Source: Streptomyces antnestii
GTDB lineage: Bacteria; Actinomycetota; Actinomycetes; Streptomycetales; Streptomycetaceae
DNA length: 64,000 bases
NCBI RefSeq assembly: GCF_004005495.1
Contig: NZ_RZYA01000010.1
Location: forward strand, 186,001-250,000
Reading direction: 5' to 3'
Below are positions 42,158-50,561 of this stretch, one piece after another. The notes beneath the pieces were generated by a model. The model made no database searches. It had not been told where the DNA came from and saw only the letters and a program-made list of their open reading frames with translations. The position numbers were made by a program, and so were the translations under genes. Every line of letters starts with the position of its first letter. Position 1 is the stretch's first letter.

Positions 42158-43768
42158 ATGACTGTGTCTTCCAGGGGGACACCCCCCGGACCCCCCACTC
42201 CGAACGTCGGGATACCCGAGCAGCTGGCCCGCCGCCTGAGCATGCCGGAACAGCACGAGTACCTGCGGGCCCGGTTCAGCAGGCGGCGCGCGCTGGCCGG
42301 GACCGCGGGGAGCCTCGGCGGCCTGGCGCTCCTGAGCGGTTCGGCCTCCACGGTGTACGCGGCGCCCGCCGCCCCCGTGCGCTCGGCGGCCGCGCGGGTC
42401 GACGGCTCCCTCGTCGCCCCCTTCGCCCGGCATCTCGCCTTCGGCGCCGACCCGAAGACGCAGATGCGGATCTCCTGGCAGGTGCCGTTCGCGGTGCGCA
42501 GGCCCTTCGTACGGGTGGGCCTGAAACCCTGGGACCTGAGCCGGAAGATCGAGGCGGAAGTGCGCGCCCTGCACACCCCGGCCCTGTCCGGCAAGCTCCC
42601 GGCGGTCGAACAGCACTACCTGCACGCGGCCCTGGACGGCCTCGCGCCCGGCACGACGTACTACTACGGGGTGGGCCACGACGGCTTCGACCCGGCGTCC
42701 GCGGAGCGGATCGGGACGGTCGGCTCCTTCCGCACGGCGCCGGCGCGCACGGAGAAGTTCACCTTCACGGCCTTCGGCGACCAGGGCGTCAGCTATGACG
42801 CGCTCGCCAACGACCAGCTGATCCTGGGTCAGAATCCCGCGTTCCACCTGCACGCGGGCGACATCTGCTACGCCGACGGCACCGGGCACGGCAGGGAGTC
42901 GGACACGTACGACGCGCGCGTATGGGACCAGTTCCTCGCGCAGACGGAGTCGGTCGCGAAGTCGGTGCCGTGGATGGTGACGACCGGCAACCACGACATG
43001 GAGGCCTGGTACTCCCCCAACGGCTACGGCGGCCAGTCGGCCCGCTGGACCCTGCCGGACAACGGCCCCGACCCGGCGAACGCGCCGGGCGTCTACTCGT
43101 TCGTGTACGGGAACGTGGGCGTCGTCGCGCTCGACGCCAACGACGTCTCGTACGAGATCCCCGCCAACCGCGGCTACACGGACGGGAAGCAGACCGCCTG
43201 GCTGGGGCGGCGGCTCGGTGAGCTGCGCGCCCGCGACGACATCGACTTCGTGGTGGTCTTCTTCCACCACTGCGCCTACTCGACGTCGACGCACGCCTCG
43301 GACGGCGGGGTGCGCGCGGCGTGGCTGCCGCTGTTCGCCGAGCACCAGGTGGACCTGGTGATCAACGGCCACAACCACGTGTACGAGCGCACGGACGCGA
43401 TCAGGAACGGAGAGGTCGGCAAGCCGGTGCCGGTCGGCGCGTCGACCGATCCGACGCGCGACGGCATCGTGTACGTCACCGCGGGCGGCGCCGGCAAGGA
43501 CCTCTACAGCTTCGGGCCCGGGGTCGAGGACAGCTACGAGGGGCATGTCCGCGACCGCGAGTCGATCGTGACGTTCCACTGGACGAAGTCACGCCTGCCG
43601 GCCCCGGACACCGTTCAGTGGTCGCGGGTGCGGTACACCGGCTTCTCGTTCCTCGCGGTCGAGGCGGAGGCCGGCGGGACGGGCGTGTCCCCCAGGCTGA
43701 AGGTCTCGGCACTGGCCGAGACCGGGCAGCGCATCGACTATTTCGAGGTGGTCAGGAGCGCCCCGTAA
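42158..43768 (+). CDS. Exported purple acid phosphatase-like metallophosphoesterase
   Basis: A 536-residue enzyme with an internal twin-arginine signal (ARFSRRRALAGTAGSLGGLALL, about residues 39-60), a fibronectin-like N-terminal domain (about 85-205) and a metallophosphoesterase domain. All five metal motifs of purple acid phosphatases are present: FGDQG, GDICYADG, GNHDMEAW, FFHHCAYS and GHNHVYER. It would release phosphate from esters outside the cell. ATG 42158 gives a long region before the signal; an ATG at 42242 (MPEQHEYLRAR) is an alternative. The stop codon lies in the loop of a common streptomycete repeat (43758-43775). Confidence 0.88.
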   Translation: MTVSSRGTPPGPPTPNVGIPEQLARRLSMPEQHEYLRARFSRRRALAGTAGSLGGLALLSGSASTVYAAPAAPVRSAAARVDGSLVAPFARHLAFGADPKTQMRISWQVPFAVRRPFVRVGLKPWDLSRKIEAEVRALHTPALSGKLPAVEQHYLHAALDGLAPGTTYYYGVGHDGFDPASAERIGTVGSFRTAPARTEKFTFTAFGDQGVSYDALANDQLILGQNPAFHLHAGDICYADGTGHGRESDTYDARVWDQFLAQTESVAKSVPWMVTTGNHDMEAWYSPNGYGGQSARWTLPDNGPDPANAPGVYSFVYGNVGVVALDANDVSYEIPANRGYTDGKQTAWLGRRLGELRARDDIDFVVVFFHHCAYSTSTHASDGGVRAAWLPLFAEHQVDLVINGHNHVYERTDAIRNGEVGKPVPVGASTDPTRDGIVYVTAGGAGKDLYSFGPGVEDSYEGHVRDRESIVTFHWTKSRLPAPDTVQWSRVRYTGFSFLAVEAEAGGTGVSPRLKVSALAETGQRIDYFEVVRSAP

Positions 43769-43816
43769 GGGGCGCGGGGAACTGCGCGATCAGCCACACA
43801 CAACCCGCAGTGAACA
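43758..43816. repeat. Common streptomycete intergenic repeat with stem-loop
   Basis: GCGCCCC-GTAA-GGGGCGC hairpin (43758-43775), whose loop holds the phosphatase TAA stop, followed by CGGGGAACTGCGCGA and an ACCCGCAG segment. I recognise this GGGGCGCGGGGAACTGCGCGA string as frequent at gene ends in Streptomyces genomes (from memory). It may act as a terminator. Confidence 0.55.
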
Positions 43817-43831
43817 GGCCGGGCGTGGCGC

Positions 43832-43972
43832 TCAGCTGACTTCGTGACCGGTCTCGCCACCATTGTCCCGGCGGTCGAGCGCCCGCTGCAGAGCGGCGGC
43901 GGCGTTCTTGCGGTCCTCGCCGGACGGCGAGGTGTGACGGACTCGGCGGCGGACGGGCGTCGCTGTGGCCAT
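43832..43972 (-). CDS. Small conserved hypothetical protein (46 aa)
   Basis: A 46-residue basic N-terminus and acidic C-terminus protein: MATATPVRRRVRHT, SPSGEDRKNAAAALQRALDR and RDNGGETGHEVS. The central part should form one amphipathic helix. AAGGAG lies about 10 bases before the ATG at 43972, good evidence for translation. I recall near-identical small proteins in many Streptomyces, without known function. It stands alone, facing the phosphatase gene. The next 205 bases up to 44177 hold no evident gene. Confidence 0.72.
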   Translation of the reverse strand: MATATPVRRRVRHTSPSGEDRKNAAAALQRALDRRDNGGETGHEVS

Positions 43973-44177
43973 GAGAGATCGACTCCTTGAGATCACGGGG
44001 GATTTCGAGGCGCCGGAAGAGGCGGGGAGCCTGGAGCCACAGGGGTTACCTGCCTTCTGCTCCGCTCACGACCGCCATTCGCTGGATCGAGCGAGACGTT
44101 CGGCTCCTCCAAAGCTAAGCGAGGACCCGGCATCTGTCTCCACCATTACTCGGACTTCCTACTATCTGAGACGGGAC

Positions 44178-45170
44178 TCACGCGGGAGGGTGATCAACAC
44201 CGAGGTCAGGGGGTGTTCGGGGCGACTTTCGGGGCGGCTTGCGGGGAGGCGTGCGGGCGCCTCGGGGGCGCTTGGGGGGCGCTTGGGGGGCGCCTTCCGG
44301 GCCCGTCCTGAGGCGACGGAGTTCGCGGATCAGGGCGCGTACCGCGTCGGTCGCGGCCAGCTCGGGGGTGGTCACATAGCCCACCGACCGCGACGGCCGC
44401 TCCGGACCGAGATCAGTGATCTCGACGGTGTGCGGTGCTCCGGTCAGGGACAGCGCGGGCATGATCGCCATACCGAGACCACTGCTCACCATCGAGAGCA
44501 CCGCTCCGTCATCCTCGGCCCGCACCGTCGCGCGCGGGATCCAGTCCTGCCCGTCCCACCACTCGCGCGTATAGGAGGAGCAGTTCTCCGCCCAGTCCAC
44601 GAGAGGCAGCGACCGCGGCTCCGGGTGCCCGGCCGGGTGCACCAGCGCGTACGGCTCGTCGAGGAGCACGTCGCCGACCAGGCCCGGCGGCACCGGCGAG
44701 CTGGTGCCGATCGTGGCGATGCCCAGATCGGCCCGCCCCTCCGCCACCTCGCCCGCGGTCCCCGCGCCCCACTCGCGCACCACGCGCACCTCGGGCTCGA
44801 TGCCCGGGTGCAGGGCGGCGAGCCGCTCGAGGGCGGGCGGAAGCAGCTGGAGCGCCGCGCTGCGGAAGGCGGCGATGCGCAGCGGACCGGCCACCGCCCC
44901 GGAGGCGGCGCCGCGCGTCTCGGCGGCCATCACGTCGAGCAGGCGCAGCACACGGCGGGCGTGGGCGACGGCACGGGCGCCGGCGGGCGTGGGGCTCGCG
45001 CCGGAGCGGCCGCGGTCGAAGAGGACGGCGCCGAGCTTGCGTTCGCTGCCGCGCACCGAGTGCGAGACGGCGGACTGGGTCAGGCCGAGCGAGGCCGCCG
45101 CCGCGGAGAAGCCGCCGTCGTCCGCGACGGCCACGAGGATGCGGAGTTCGTGCGGCGCGATATCGGGCAT
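44178..45170 (-). CDS. LysR family transcriptional regulator
   Basis: 330 residues: N-terminal winged helix (HELRILVAVADDGGFSAAAASLGLTQSAVSHSVRGSERKLGAVLFDRG) and a LysR substrate domain (about 92-285). The last 40 residues are an Arg/Pro-rich low-complexity tail (PPKRPRGARTPPRKPPRKS) encoded by repeated GGGGGCGCTTG units around 44260-44295, unusual for the family. It is divergent from the oxidoreductase gene, with the palindrome ATGAG-N5-CTCAT (45193-45207) between the two, so it likely controls that gene and itself. Confidence 0.92.
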   Translation of the reverse strand: MPDIAPHELRILVAVADDGGFSAAAASLGLTQSAVSHSVRGSERKLGAVLFDRGRSGASPTPAGARAVAHARRVLRLLDVMAAETRGAASGAVAGPLRIAAFRSAALQLLPPALERLAALHPGIEPEVRVVREWGAGTAGEVAEGRADLGIATIGTSSPVPPGLVGDVLLDEPYALVHPAGHPEPRSLPLVDWAENCSSYTREWWDGQDWIPRATVRAEDDGAVLSMVSSGLGMAIMPALSLTGAPHTVEITDLGPERPSRSVGYVTTPELAATDAVRALIRELRRLRTGPEGAPQAPPKRPRGARTPPRKPPRKSPRTPPDLGVDHPPA

Positions 45171-45192
45171 GACGGCTGGCTCACCTGCTTCT

Positions 45193-45207
45193 ATGAGGAC
45201 CGCTCAT
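45193..45207. promoter_or_regulatory. Candidate LysR-type operator
   Basis: ATGAG-GACCG-CTCAT, 5-bp arms and 5-base centre, 23 bases upstream of the lysR start and 66 before the oxidoreductase start. Fits the T-N11-A pattern of LysR sites. Confidence 0.55.
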
Positions 45208-45273
45208 GGATACGGCGGTTCCATGAGCCAAACCCTCTGCCCGGCCCGGGCATTCCTCCGTACGGTCACCGAC

Positions 45274-46275
45274 ATGACCGAGAACGCGCTCACCGTGCAC
45301 CAGATCGCCCGCCCGCACGGCTTCCCCACCGCCGCCGACCACTTCCGCCTCGTCGAGTCGCCGGTCCCCGCGCCGGCGCCCGGCACGGTGCTCGTCGAGA
45401 ACCTGTACTGGTCCGTGGACCCGTACCACCGAGAGATGATGGACGGCGACTTCGCGCTCGACGCGCCCCTGGAGGGCCGCACGCTCGGCCGCGTTCTCGC
45501 GTCCCGCGCGCCGGGGTTCTCCGAGGGTGAGATCGTCTTCCACCGGCACGGCTGGCGTACCCACTCGGTCGTGCCCGCCGCCGAACTCCGCACCGTGCCG
45601 CGCTTCGAGGGAGTGCCGCTCTCGGCGCACCTGAGCGTCCTCGGCGGCACCGGCCTGACCGCGTACGTCGGGCTGACCCGGATCGCGCGGCTGCGCGAGG
45701 GCGACGACGTGTTCGTGTCGGCCGCGGCGGGCGGGGTCGGCACGGCGACGGGGCGGTTCGCCCGGCTGATGGGCGCGGGCCGGATCGTGGGCAGCGCCGG
45801 GTCGGCGGCGAAGGTCGCGTACGCGGTGGAGAACGCGGGGTACGACGCGGGCTTCGACTACCGGGCCGGTCCCGTCGCCGCCTCCCTCGCCGAGGTGGCA
45901 CCCGACGGCATCGACCTCTTCGTGGACAACGTCGGCGGTGAGCAGCTGGCCGCGGCGATCGGCGCGCTGCGCGAGCACGGGCGGGTGGTGCGGATCGGCA
46001 CGATCGGCCAGTACAACACCCCGGACGCGCCGGTCCCCCTCTTCGACCACGCGGACATCGTGGAGAAGAGCCTGCGCATGGAGGGCTTCCTCGTCCGCAA
46101 CTACCGTGATGTGCAGGAGGAGTTGTACGAGTTCGCGGTGCCGCATCTGCGGAGCGGGCGGCTGGGGCTCGACGAGACGGTGGTCAACGGGTTCGGGTCG
46201 ATCGTGGAGGCGTTCCTCGGCATGCTGCGCGGCGAGAACGTCGGCAAGATCATCGTGCGGGGCGCCGACGTCTGA
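45274..46275 (+). CDS. NADP-dependent oxidoreductase, MDR superfamily (CurA/PTGR-like)
   Basis: 333 residues of the zinc-free medium-chain reductase type. HGFPTAADHFRLVE and LYWSVDPYHREMMDG are N-terminal landmarks. GLTAYVGLTRIA and VSAAAGGVGTATGRFARLMGAGRIVGSAGS form the NADP site, DLFVDNVGGEQL follows, and MEGFLVRNY closes the core. Family members reduce enones and prostaglandin-like or curcumin-like double bonds. ATG 45274 lies 8 bases after TACGGT, so it may be leaderless; an ATG at 45223 would add 17 residues. It is probably regulated by the divergent LysR protein. Confidence 0.88.
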   Translation: MTENALTVHQIARPHGFPTAADHFRLVESPVPAPAPGTVLVENLYWSVDPYHREMMDGDFALDAPLEGRTLGRVLASRAPGFSEGEIVFHRHGWRTHSVVPAAELRTVPRFEGVPLSAHLSVLGGTGLTAYVGLTRIARLREGDDVFVSAAAGGVGTATGRFARLMGAGRIVGSAGSAAKVAYAVENAGYDAGFDYRAGPVAASLAEVAPDGIDLFVDNVGGEQLAAAIGALREHGRVVRIGTIGQYNTPDAPVPLFDHADIVEKSLRMEGFLVRNYRDVQEELYEFAVPHLRSGRLGLDETVVNGFGSIVEAFLGMLRGENVGKIIVRGADV

Positions 46276-46280
46276 GGACC

Positions 46281-46301
46281 TAGGGCGCCGGACACGCCCT
46301 A
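46281..46301. mobile_element. Relic of the MITE-like element (fused ends only)
   Basis: A 21-base remnant: TAGGGCG at the left and GGACACGCCCTA at the right, the latter being the exact reverse complement of the first 12 bases of copy 2 (33473-33484). The interior is gone. Its right CTA is the stop codon of the minus-strand acetyltransferase gene. Confidence 0.65.
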
Positions 46302-46829
46302 GAGGATGTCGCCGCCTCGCCACTCGAAGAGGAGCGGGTGGGCCGGGTCGAGTGCGGCGGTGACGCGGCGCAGGTAGGGCGGGTTCTCGTCGTCCGGAAG
46401 CCGCACCGTCCCGCCGGGGCCGTACGCGGCGAAGTCCCCGCCCCACTCCTCCCAGCCACGCGCCCGGTACAGCCCCACTCCGTCCTCCGACGCCGACAGC
46501 GCGCCCAGCACGTAGGCCCCGTCGATCACCCGCTCCAGAGCCGCCATGACCTGCCCGCCCAGTCCGCTCCCTCGGGCGTCGGCGCGGACGGCGACGCCCT
46601 CGACGTAACCGGTGCGCAGCGAGCGGCCGGCGTGCGTGACCCGGCGCTGCACGACCGAGCCGTGCGCGACGAGGGCGCCGGTGCCGTCATGGACGAGGGC
46701 GTGCACGCCGCCGAGGGTGTGGTCCCAGTCGTCGTCGCTGAACCCGCCGTCGAAGGCGTCGTCCAACAGGGCCCGGATGTCCCGGAGTTCGGCGTGGGTG
46801 AGGTCGGCGGTGTGTGCGGTGCGCGGCAT
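46299..46829 (-). CDS. aac(2'): Aminoglycoside 2'-N-acetyltransferase-like GNAT protein
   Basis: A 176-residue GNAT acetyltransferase of the AAC(2') type. FSDDDWDHTLGGVHALV, GSVVQRRVTHAGRSLRTGYVEGVAVRAD and the C-terminal LLFEWRGGDIL closely follow mycobacterial AAC(2')-Ic by memory. The acetyl-CoA loop is RADARGSGLGG. It may give intrinsic low-level aminoglycoside resistance or act on a native metabolite. ATG 46829 has no ribosome site; the GAGTACCGTG upstream may be a -10 box for a leaderless transcript. The TAG stop lies in the end of the element relic 46281-46301. Confidence 0.87.
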   Translation of the reverse strand: MPRTAHTADLTHAELRDIRALLDDAFDGGFSDDDWDHTLGGVHALVHDGTGALVAHGSVVQRRVTHAGRSLRTGYVEGVAVRADARGSGLGGQVMAALERVIDGAYVLGALSASEDGVGLYRARGWEEWGGDFAAYGPGGTVRLPDDENPPYLRRVTAALDPAHPLLFEWRGGDIL

Positions 46830-46911
46830 GGTCACCGGGACACGGTACTCACAGGCCAGTTGAGTACGCGTGCCGATTTCAGGCCGCTCCGGCGGCGGCA
46901 CAGTCGTATGC

Positions 46912-47766
46912 ATGAACGGCCTCCACGCTCTCAAGCCCCGGTACGCGGACCGGCTCTCCGGCGTGCGCCGCGCGCTCGCCGCCCGACAGGTCCCGCCCGG
47001 CGCGCTGACGGCGGCCGGTGTCGGGTGCGCGGGGGGTGCGGCGGCGGCGCTCGCCTTCCTGCCGGCGCCACTGGCCGCGCTGCCGGTGGCCGTGCTGCTC
47101 GCGGCGCGGCTCGCGTGCGCGCACCTGGCCGGCGCGCTCGCCCGCGACACCGGACGGACGACGCGGCGCGGCGCGGTCCTGAACGAACTGGGTGACCGCG
47201 CGGCCGACCTGCTCGTCGTCGCGGGCTTTCTGCCGCCGGCCCCGCTGTGGCTTGTGGCGACGGCGGCGTTCGCGGCGACGCTGCCTTCATGGGTGTCCCT
47301 GGCGGGCGCGGCGGCGGGCGCCCCGCGCCGCAGCGGCGGCCCGGTCGGCAGGACGGAGCGCTGCCTCCTGGCGATCGTGGCCGCGGCCTCGGGCTTGGCC
47401 GTGCCGGTACTCGCGGTCATGGCGGCGGGTTCGGCGGTGACGGCGCTGATACGGCTGGGGTGGGTGTGGCGGAGGCTGGGCCAGGGGCAGACACAGAGGC
47501 GGGGGCAGGGGCAGGGGCCGGGGCAGGGGCAGGGTGCGAGGGAGTCTGTGGTGCGGGTCGAGCCCGTCACGTCCCCGGCAAAGCCCCCGGCCCCCGCCCC
47601 GCTCCCCCGGCGCCGCCCCTTCGCCACCCTCAACTCCCCCAACTCCCCTTCCCGGCAAGCCGATCGGCGCTCCTGTCTCGACCCGGGCGAGGTGTCCGGT
47701 GGCATCACGCACGCCCGCGCGCAGTCCTCCGTGGACCAGGGTGCGCGGGGCCGGGGTGCCCGGTGA
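46912..47766 (+). CDS. CDP-alcohol phosphatidyltransferase family protein with degenerate active site
   Basis: 284 residues: an N-terminal soluble part, five or six hydrophobic segments (about 40-185) and a 100-residue Gly/Gln/Pro/Arg-rich tail. The family motif D-G-x2-A-R-x8-G-x3-D-x3-D appears as AGALAR-x8-GAVLNELGD, so the first Asp is Ala and another is Asn. CDP-alcohol transferase activity is therefore doubtful. The tail starts with tandem GQ repeats (about 47480-47530) and might be frame-shifted or spurious. ATG 46912 follows a GTAT box. The neighbouring beta-lactamase gene starts 143 bases later. Confidence 0.7.
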   Translation: MNGLHALKPRYADRLSGVRRALAARQVPPGALTAAGVGCAGGAAAALAFLPAPLAALPVAVLLAARLACAHLAGALARDTGRTTRRGAVLNELGDRAADLLVVAGFLPPAPLWLVATAAFAATLPSWVSLAGAAAGAPRRSGGPVGRTERCLLAIVAAASGLAVPVLAVMAAGSAVTALIRLGWVWRRLGQGQTQRRGQGQGPGQGQGARESVVRVEPVTSPAKPPAPAPLPRRRPFATLNSPNSPSRQADRRSCLDPGEVSGGITHARAQSSVDQGARGRGAR

Positions 47767-47908
47767 GTGCCGTATTCGTCGCCGGGAGGCGCCGGGGAGA
47801 CGGCGGGGCGGGCGGGGCCGGTCGCGGTGGGGGGTCCTCGGCCTCGCCGGCCGACCGGCCTGCGCGATCACCACGGCTCCCCGCCCCCACCCACGTACCT
47901 TCGGGTTC

Positions 47909-48799
47909 ATGAACTTATCTCCCTCCCGCAGGACCCTCCTCGGCGCCGCGGCCCTGGCGCCCGGCCTCCTCTCCGTGCCCGGCACCGTGAGCGCGGCACC
48001 CGCTCCGGACGCCCGGCGCCGGCTGCGTGAGCTGGAGGCGGGGTACCCCGGCCGCATCGGGGTGCACGCCCTGGACACCGGTACCGGCGCCTGCCTCGCC
48101 TATCGCGCGGACGAACGTTTCGCGATCGCCTCGACGTTCAAGGTGCTGGCCGCCGCGGCGGTCCTGCGCAGGGCGCGCGAGCAGGAGCCCGGGCTGCTCG
48201 ACGTACTGGTCCGCTACACGCGCGACGACCTCGTGGCCGCCTCGCCCCGTACCACGATGCACCTCGAAACCGGCATGACGGTACGGGAGTTGTGCGACGC
48301 CACGATCACGTACAGCGACAACACCGCGGGCAATCTGCTGCTGCGCAGGATCGGCGGCCCCTCCGGCGTCACCGCGTTCGCCCGCTCGCTCGGCGACCGC
48401 GAGACCCGGCTCGACCGGTGGGAGACCGACCTCAACACGAACCTCCCCGGCGACCCGCGGGACACCACGACGCCGGCCGCCATGACGGCGGACCTGCGCG
48501 CGCTGGTCCTCGGCGACGCCCTCCACCCGCTCGACCGCGGCCAGTTGACCCGGTGGCTGGTGGAGAACACCACCGGCGACAAACGGATCCGCGCGGGTCT
48601 CCCGCCCGGCTGGCGGGTCGGCGACAAGACCGGGTCCCCGGCCTACGGAGGGGTCAACGACGTGGCCGTGGCCTGGCCGCCGGGCGGCCGGGCGCCGCTG
48701 GTGATCTCCGTCTACACGACCCGGCTCGACGCGGACACCCCGGGCGAGGACCGGATCGCCGCCGACATCACCCGCATCGCCGTGGACGCGCTGAGCTGA
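47909..48799 (+). CDS. bla: Class A beta-lactamase
   Basis: A complete 296-residue serine beta-lactamase. Signal MNLSPSRRTLLGAAALAPGLLS is twin-arginine-like. Active-site elements: Ser75-Thr-Phe-Lys78, Ser136-Asp-Asn138, the omega loop Glu172-x3-Asn176 (WETDLNTN) and Lys240-Thr-Gly242. All are intact, so a functional enzyme is expected, exported and acting on penicillins or similar. ATG 47909 is preceded by TACCTT 8 bases upstream, a possible leaderless arrangement. Streptomycetes commonly carry chromosomal class A enzymes; there is no regulator next to it. Confidence 0.95.
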   Translation: MNLSPSRRTLLGAAALAPGLLSVPGTVSAAPAPDARRRLRELEAGYPGRIGVHALDTGTGACLAYRADERFAIASTFKVLAAAAVLRRAREQEPGLLDVLVRYTRDDLVAASPRTTMHLETGMTVRELCDATITYSDNTAGNLLLRRIGGPSGVTAFARSLGDRETRLDRWETDLNTNLPGDPRDTTTPAAMTADLRALVLGDALHPLDRGQLTRWLVENTTGDKRIRAGLPPGWRVGDKTGSPAYGGVNDVAVAWPPGGRAPLVISVYTTRLDADTPGEDRIAADITRIAVDALS

Positions 48800-48823
48800 C
48801 ACCGAGGGCCCCAGAAAACGACA

Positions 48824-48861
48824 CCGCCTCCGACCGGGGTCAGGGCCCAGGTCGGAGGCGG
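48824..48861. terminator. Terminator between convergent bla and pruA
   Basis: Perfect 12-bp stem CCGCCTCCGACC/GGTCGGAGGCGG with a 14-base loop, midway between the two stops; no U tract. Confidence 0.75.
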
Positions 48862-48897
48862 GAGTCAGGAAGGCGCCGGAAGGGCGCCGGGCGGGTG

Positions 48898-50529
48898 TCA
48901 GCCCATGTGCGGGTAGCCGTACTCGGTCGGCGGGACCAGCGTCTCCTTGATGGCGCGGGTCAGGGTCCAGCGCTGCAGGTTCTGCGGGGCGCCGGCCTTG
49001 TCGTTGGTGCCGGAGGCGCGGCCGCCGCCGAAGGGCTGCTGGCCGACGACGGCGCCGGTCGACTTGTCGTTGATGTAGAAGTTGCCCGCGGCGTAGCGGA
49101 GCTTCTCCATCGTGTGCGCGGCGGCGGCGCGGTCGTTCGCGATGACCGAGCCGGTGAGCGCGTAGTCCGAGACGGACTCCATCTGCTCCAGCATCTCGTC
49201 GTACTTGGCGTCGTCGTAGACGTGCACGGCGAGGATCGGGCCGAAGTACTCGGTCGTGAAGACCTCGTTCGCCGGGTCGGCGCACTCGATGACGGTCGGG
49301 CGGACGAAGTAGCCGACCGAGTCGTCGTAGGTGCCGCCCGCGACGATCGTGCAGGAGTCGTCGGCCTTGGCGCGGTCGATCGCGGCCTTGTTCTTGGCGA
49401 AGGCGCGGTCGTCGATGAGGGCGCCGATGAAGTTCGTCAGGTCGGTGACGTCACCCATCTTGATGCCGTCGACCTCGGCCGCGAACTCCTCCTTGAAGCC
49501 GGAGTTCCAGATGGAGGCCGGGACGTAGGCGCGCGAGGACGCGGAGCACTTCTGGCCCTGGAACTCGAAGGAGCCGCGGGTCAGGGCCGTCTTGAGGACG
49601 GCGCGGTCGGCGCTCGGGTGGGCGACGACGAAGTCCTTGCCGCCGGTCTCACCGACGAGCCGCGGGTAGGTGCGGTACTTGTCGATGTTCGTGCCGACCG
49701 TCTTCCACAGGTGCTGGAAGGTCCTGGTCGAGCCGGTGAAGTGGATGCCGGCCAGGTCGCGGTGGTTCAGGGCGACCTCGGAGACCGCGATGCCGTCACC
49801 GGTGACGAGGTTGATAACGCCCTTGGGCAGACCGGCCTCCTCCAGGAGCTGCATGAGCAGCACGGCGGCGTGGGTCTGCGTCGGGGACGGCTTCCAGACC
49901 ACCACGTTGCCCATGAGGGCGGGGGCGGTGGGGAGGTTGCCCGCGATGGCGGTGAAGTTGAACGGCGTGATCGCGTAGACGAAGCCCTCGAGCGGGCGGT
50001 GGTCCATGCGGTTCCACACGCCGGTGGAGTTCGCCGGGGGCTGCTCGGCGAGAATCTGGCGCGCGTAGTGCACGTTGAAGCGCCAGAAGTCGACGAGCTC
50101 ACAGGGGGTGTCGATCTCGGCCTGCTGGGCGGTCTTCGACTGGCCGAGCATCGTGGACGCGGCAAGCGTCTCGCGCCACGTGGTGGAGAGCAGCTCGGCG
50201 GCGCGCAGGATGATCGCGGCGCGGTCGTCGAAGGACATCGCGCGCCAGGCCGGGGCGGCGGCGAGCGCGGCGTCGATCGCGTCCTGCGCGTCCTGCTGCG
50301 TGGCGCCGCGGCCCGTACCGATGACGGCCTTGTGGTTGTGCGGCTGGACGACGGTGAACTCGTCACCGCCGCCGAGGCGCTTGACGCCGCCGATGGTCAT
50401 CGACAGCTCGATCGGGTTCTCGGCCAGCTCCTTGAGCTTGGCCTCGAGGCGCGCACGCTCCGGGGTGCCGGGGGCGTAGCCGTGCACCGGCTCGTTGACG
50501 GGAGCGGGGACCTGGGTTACAGCGTCCAT
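48898..50529 (-). CDS. pruA: L-glutamate gamma-semialdehyde (P5C) dehydrogenase
   Basis: A 543-residue aldehyde dehydrogenase of the P5CDH group. Catalytic Cys in FEFQGQKCSASSR, Glu in RLVGETGGKDFV, and the N-terminal ITPFNFTAIAGNLP and HFTGSTRTFQ segments are typical of the proline/glutamate branch. It oxidises glutamate semialdehyde to glutamate with NAD. ATG 50529 has AAGGAG upstream. It follows the proline dehydrogenase gene by 32 bases, so the two steps of proline breakdown are cotranscribed, as separate enzymes instead of one PutA fusion. Confidence 0.96.
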   Translation of the reverse strand: MDAVTQVPAPVNEPVHGYAPGTPERARLEAKLKELAENPIELSMTIGGVKRLGGGDEFTVVQPHNHKAVIGTGRGATQQDAQDAIDAALAAAPAWRAMSFDDRAAIILRAAELLSTTWRETLAASTMLGQSKTAQQAEIDTPCELVDFWRFNVHYARQILAEQPPANSTGVWNRMDHRPLEGFVYAITPFNFTAIAGNLPTAPALMGNVVVWKPSPTQTHAAVLLMQLLEEAGLPKGVINLVTGDGIAVSEVALNHRDLAGIHFTGSTRTFQHLWKTVGTNIDKYRTYPRLVGETGGKDFVVAHPSADRAVLKTALTRGSFEFQGQKCSASSRAYVPASIWNSGFKEEFAAEVDGIKMGDVTDLTNFIGALIDDRAFAKNKAAIDRAKADDSCTIVAGGTYDDSVGYFVRPTVIECADPANEVFTTEYFGPILAVHVYDDAKYDEMLEQMESVSDYALTGSVIANDRAAAAHTMEKLRYAAGNFYINDKSTGAVVGQQPFGGGRASGTNDKAGAPQNLQRWTLTRAIKETLVPPTEYGYPHMG

Positions 50530-50561
50530 GAGTCTCTGAACTCCTTTGAGAGGGGTGGGGC

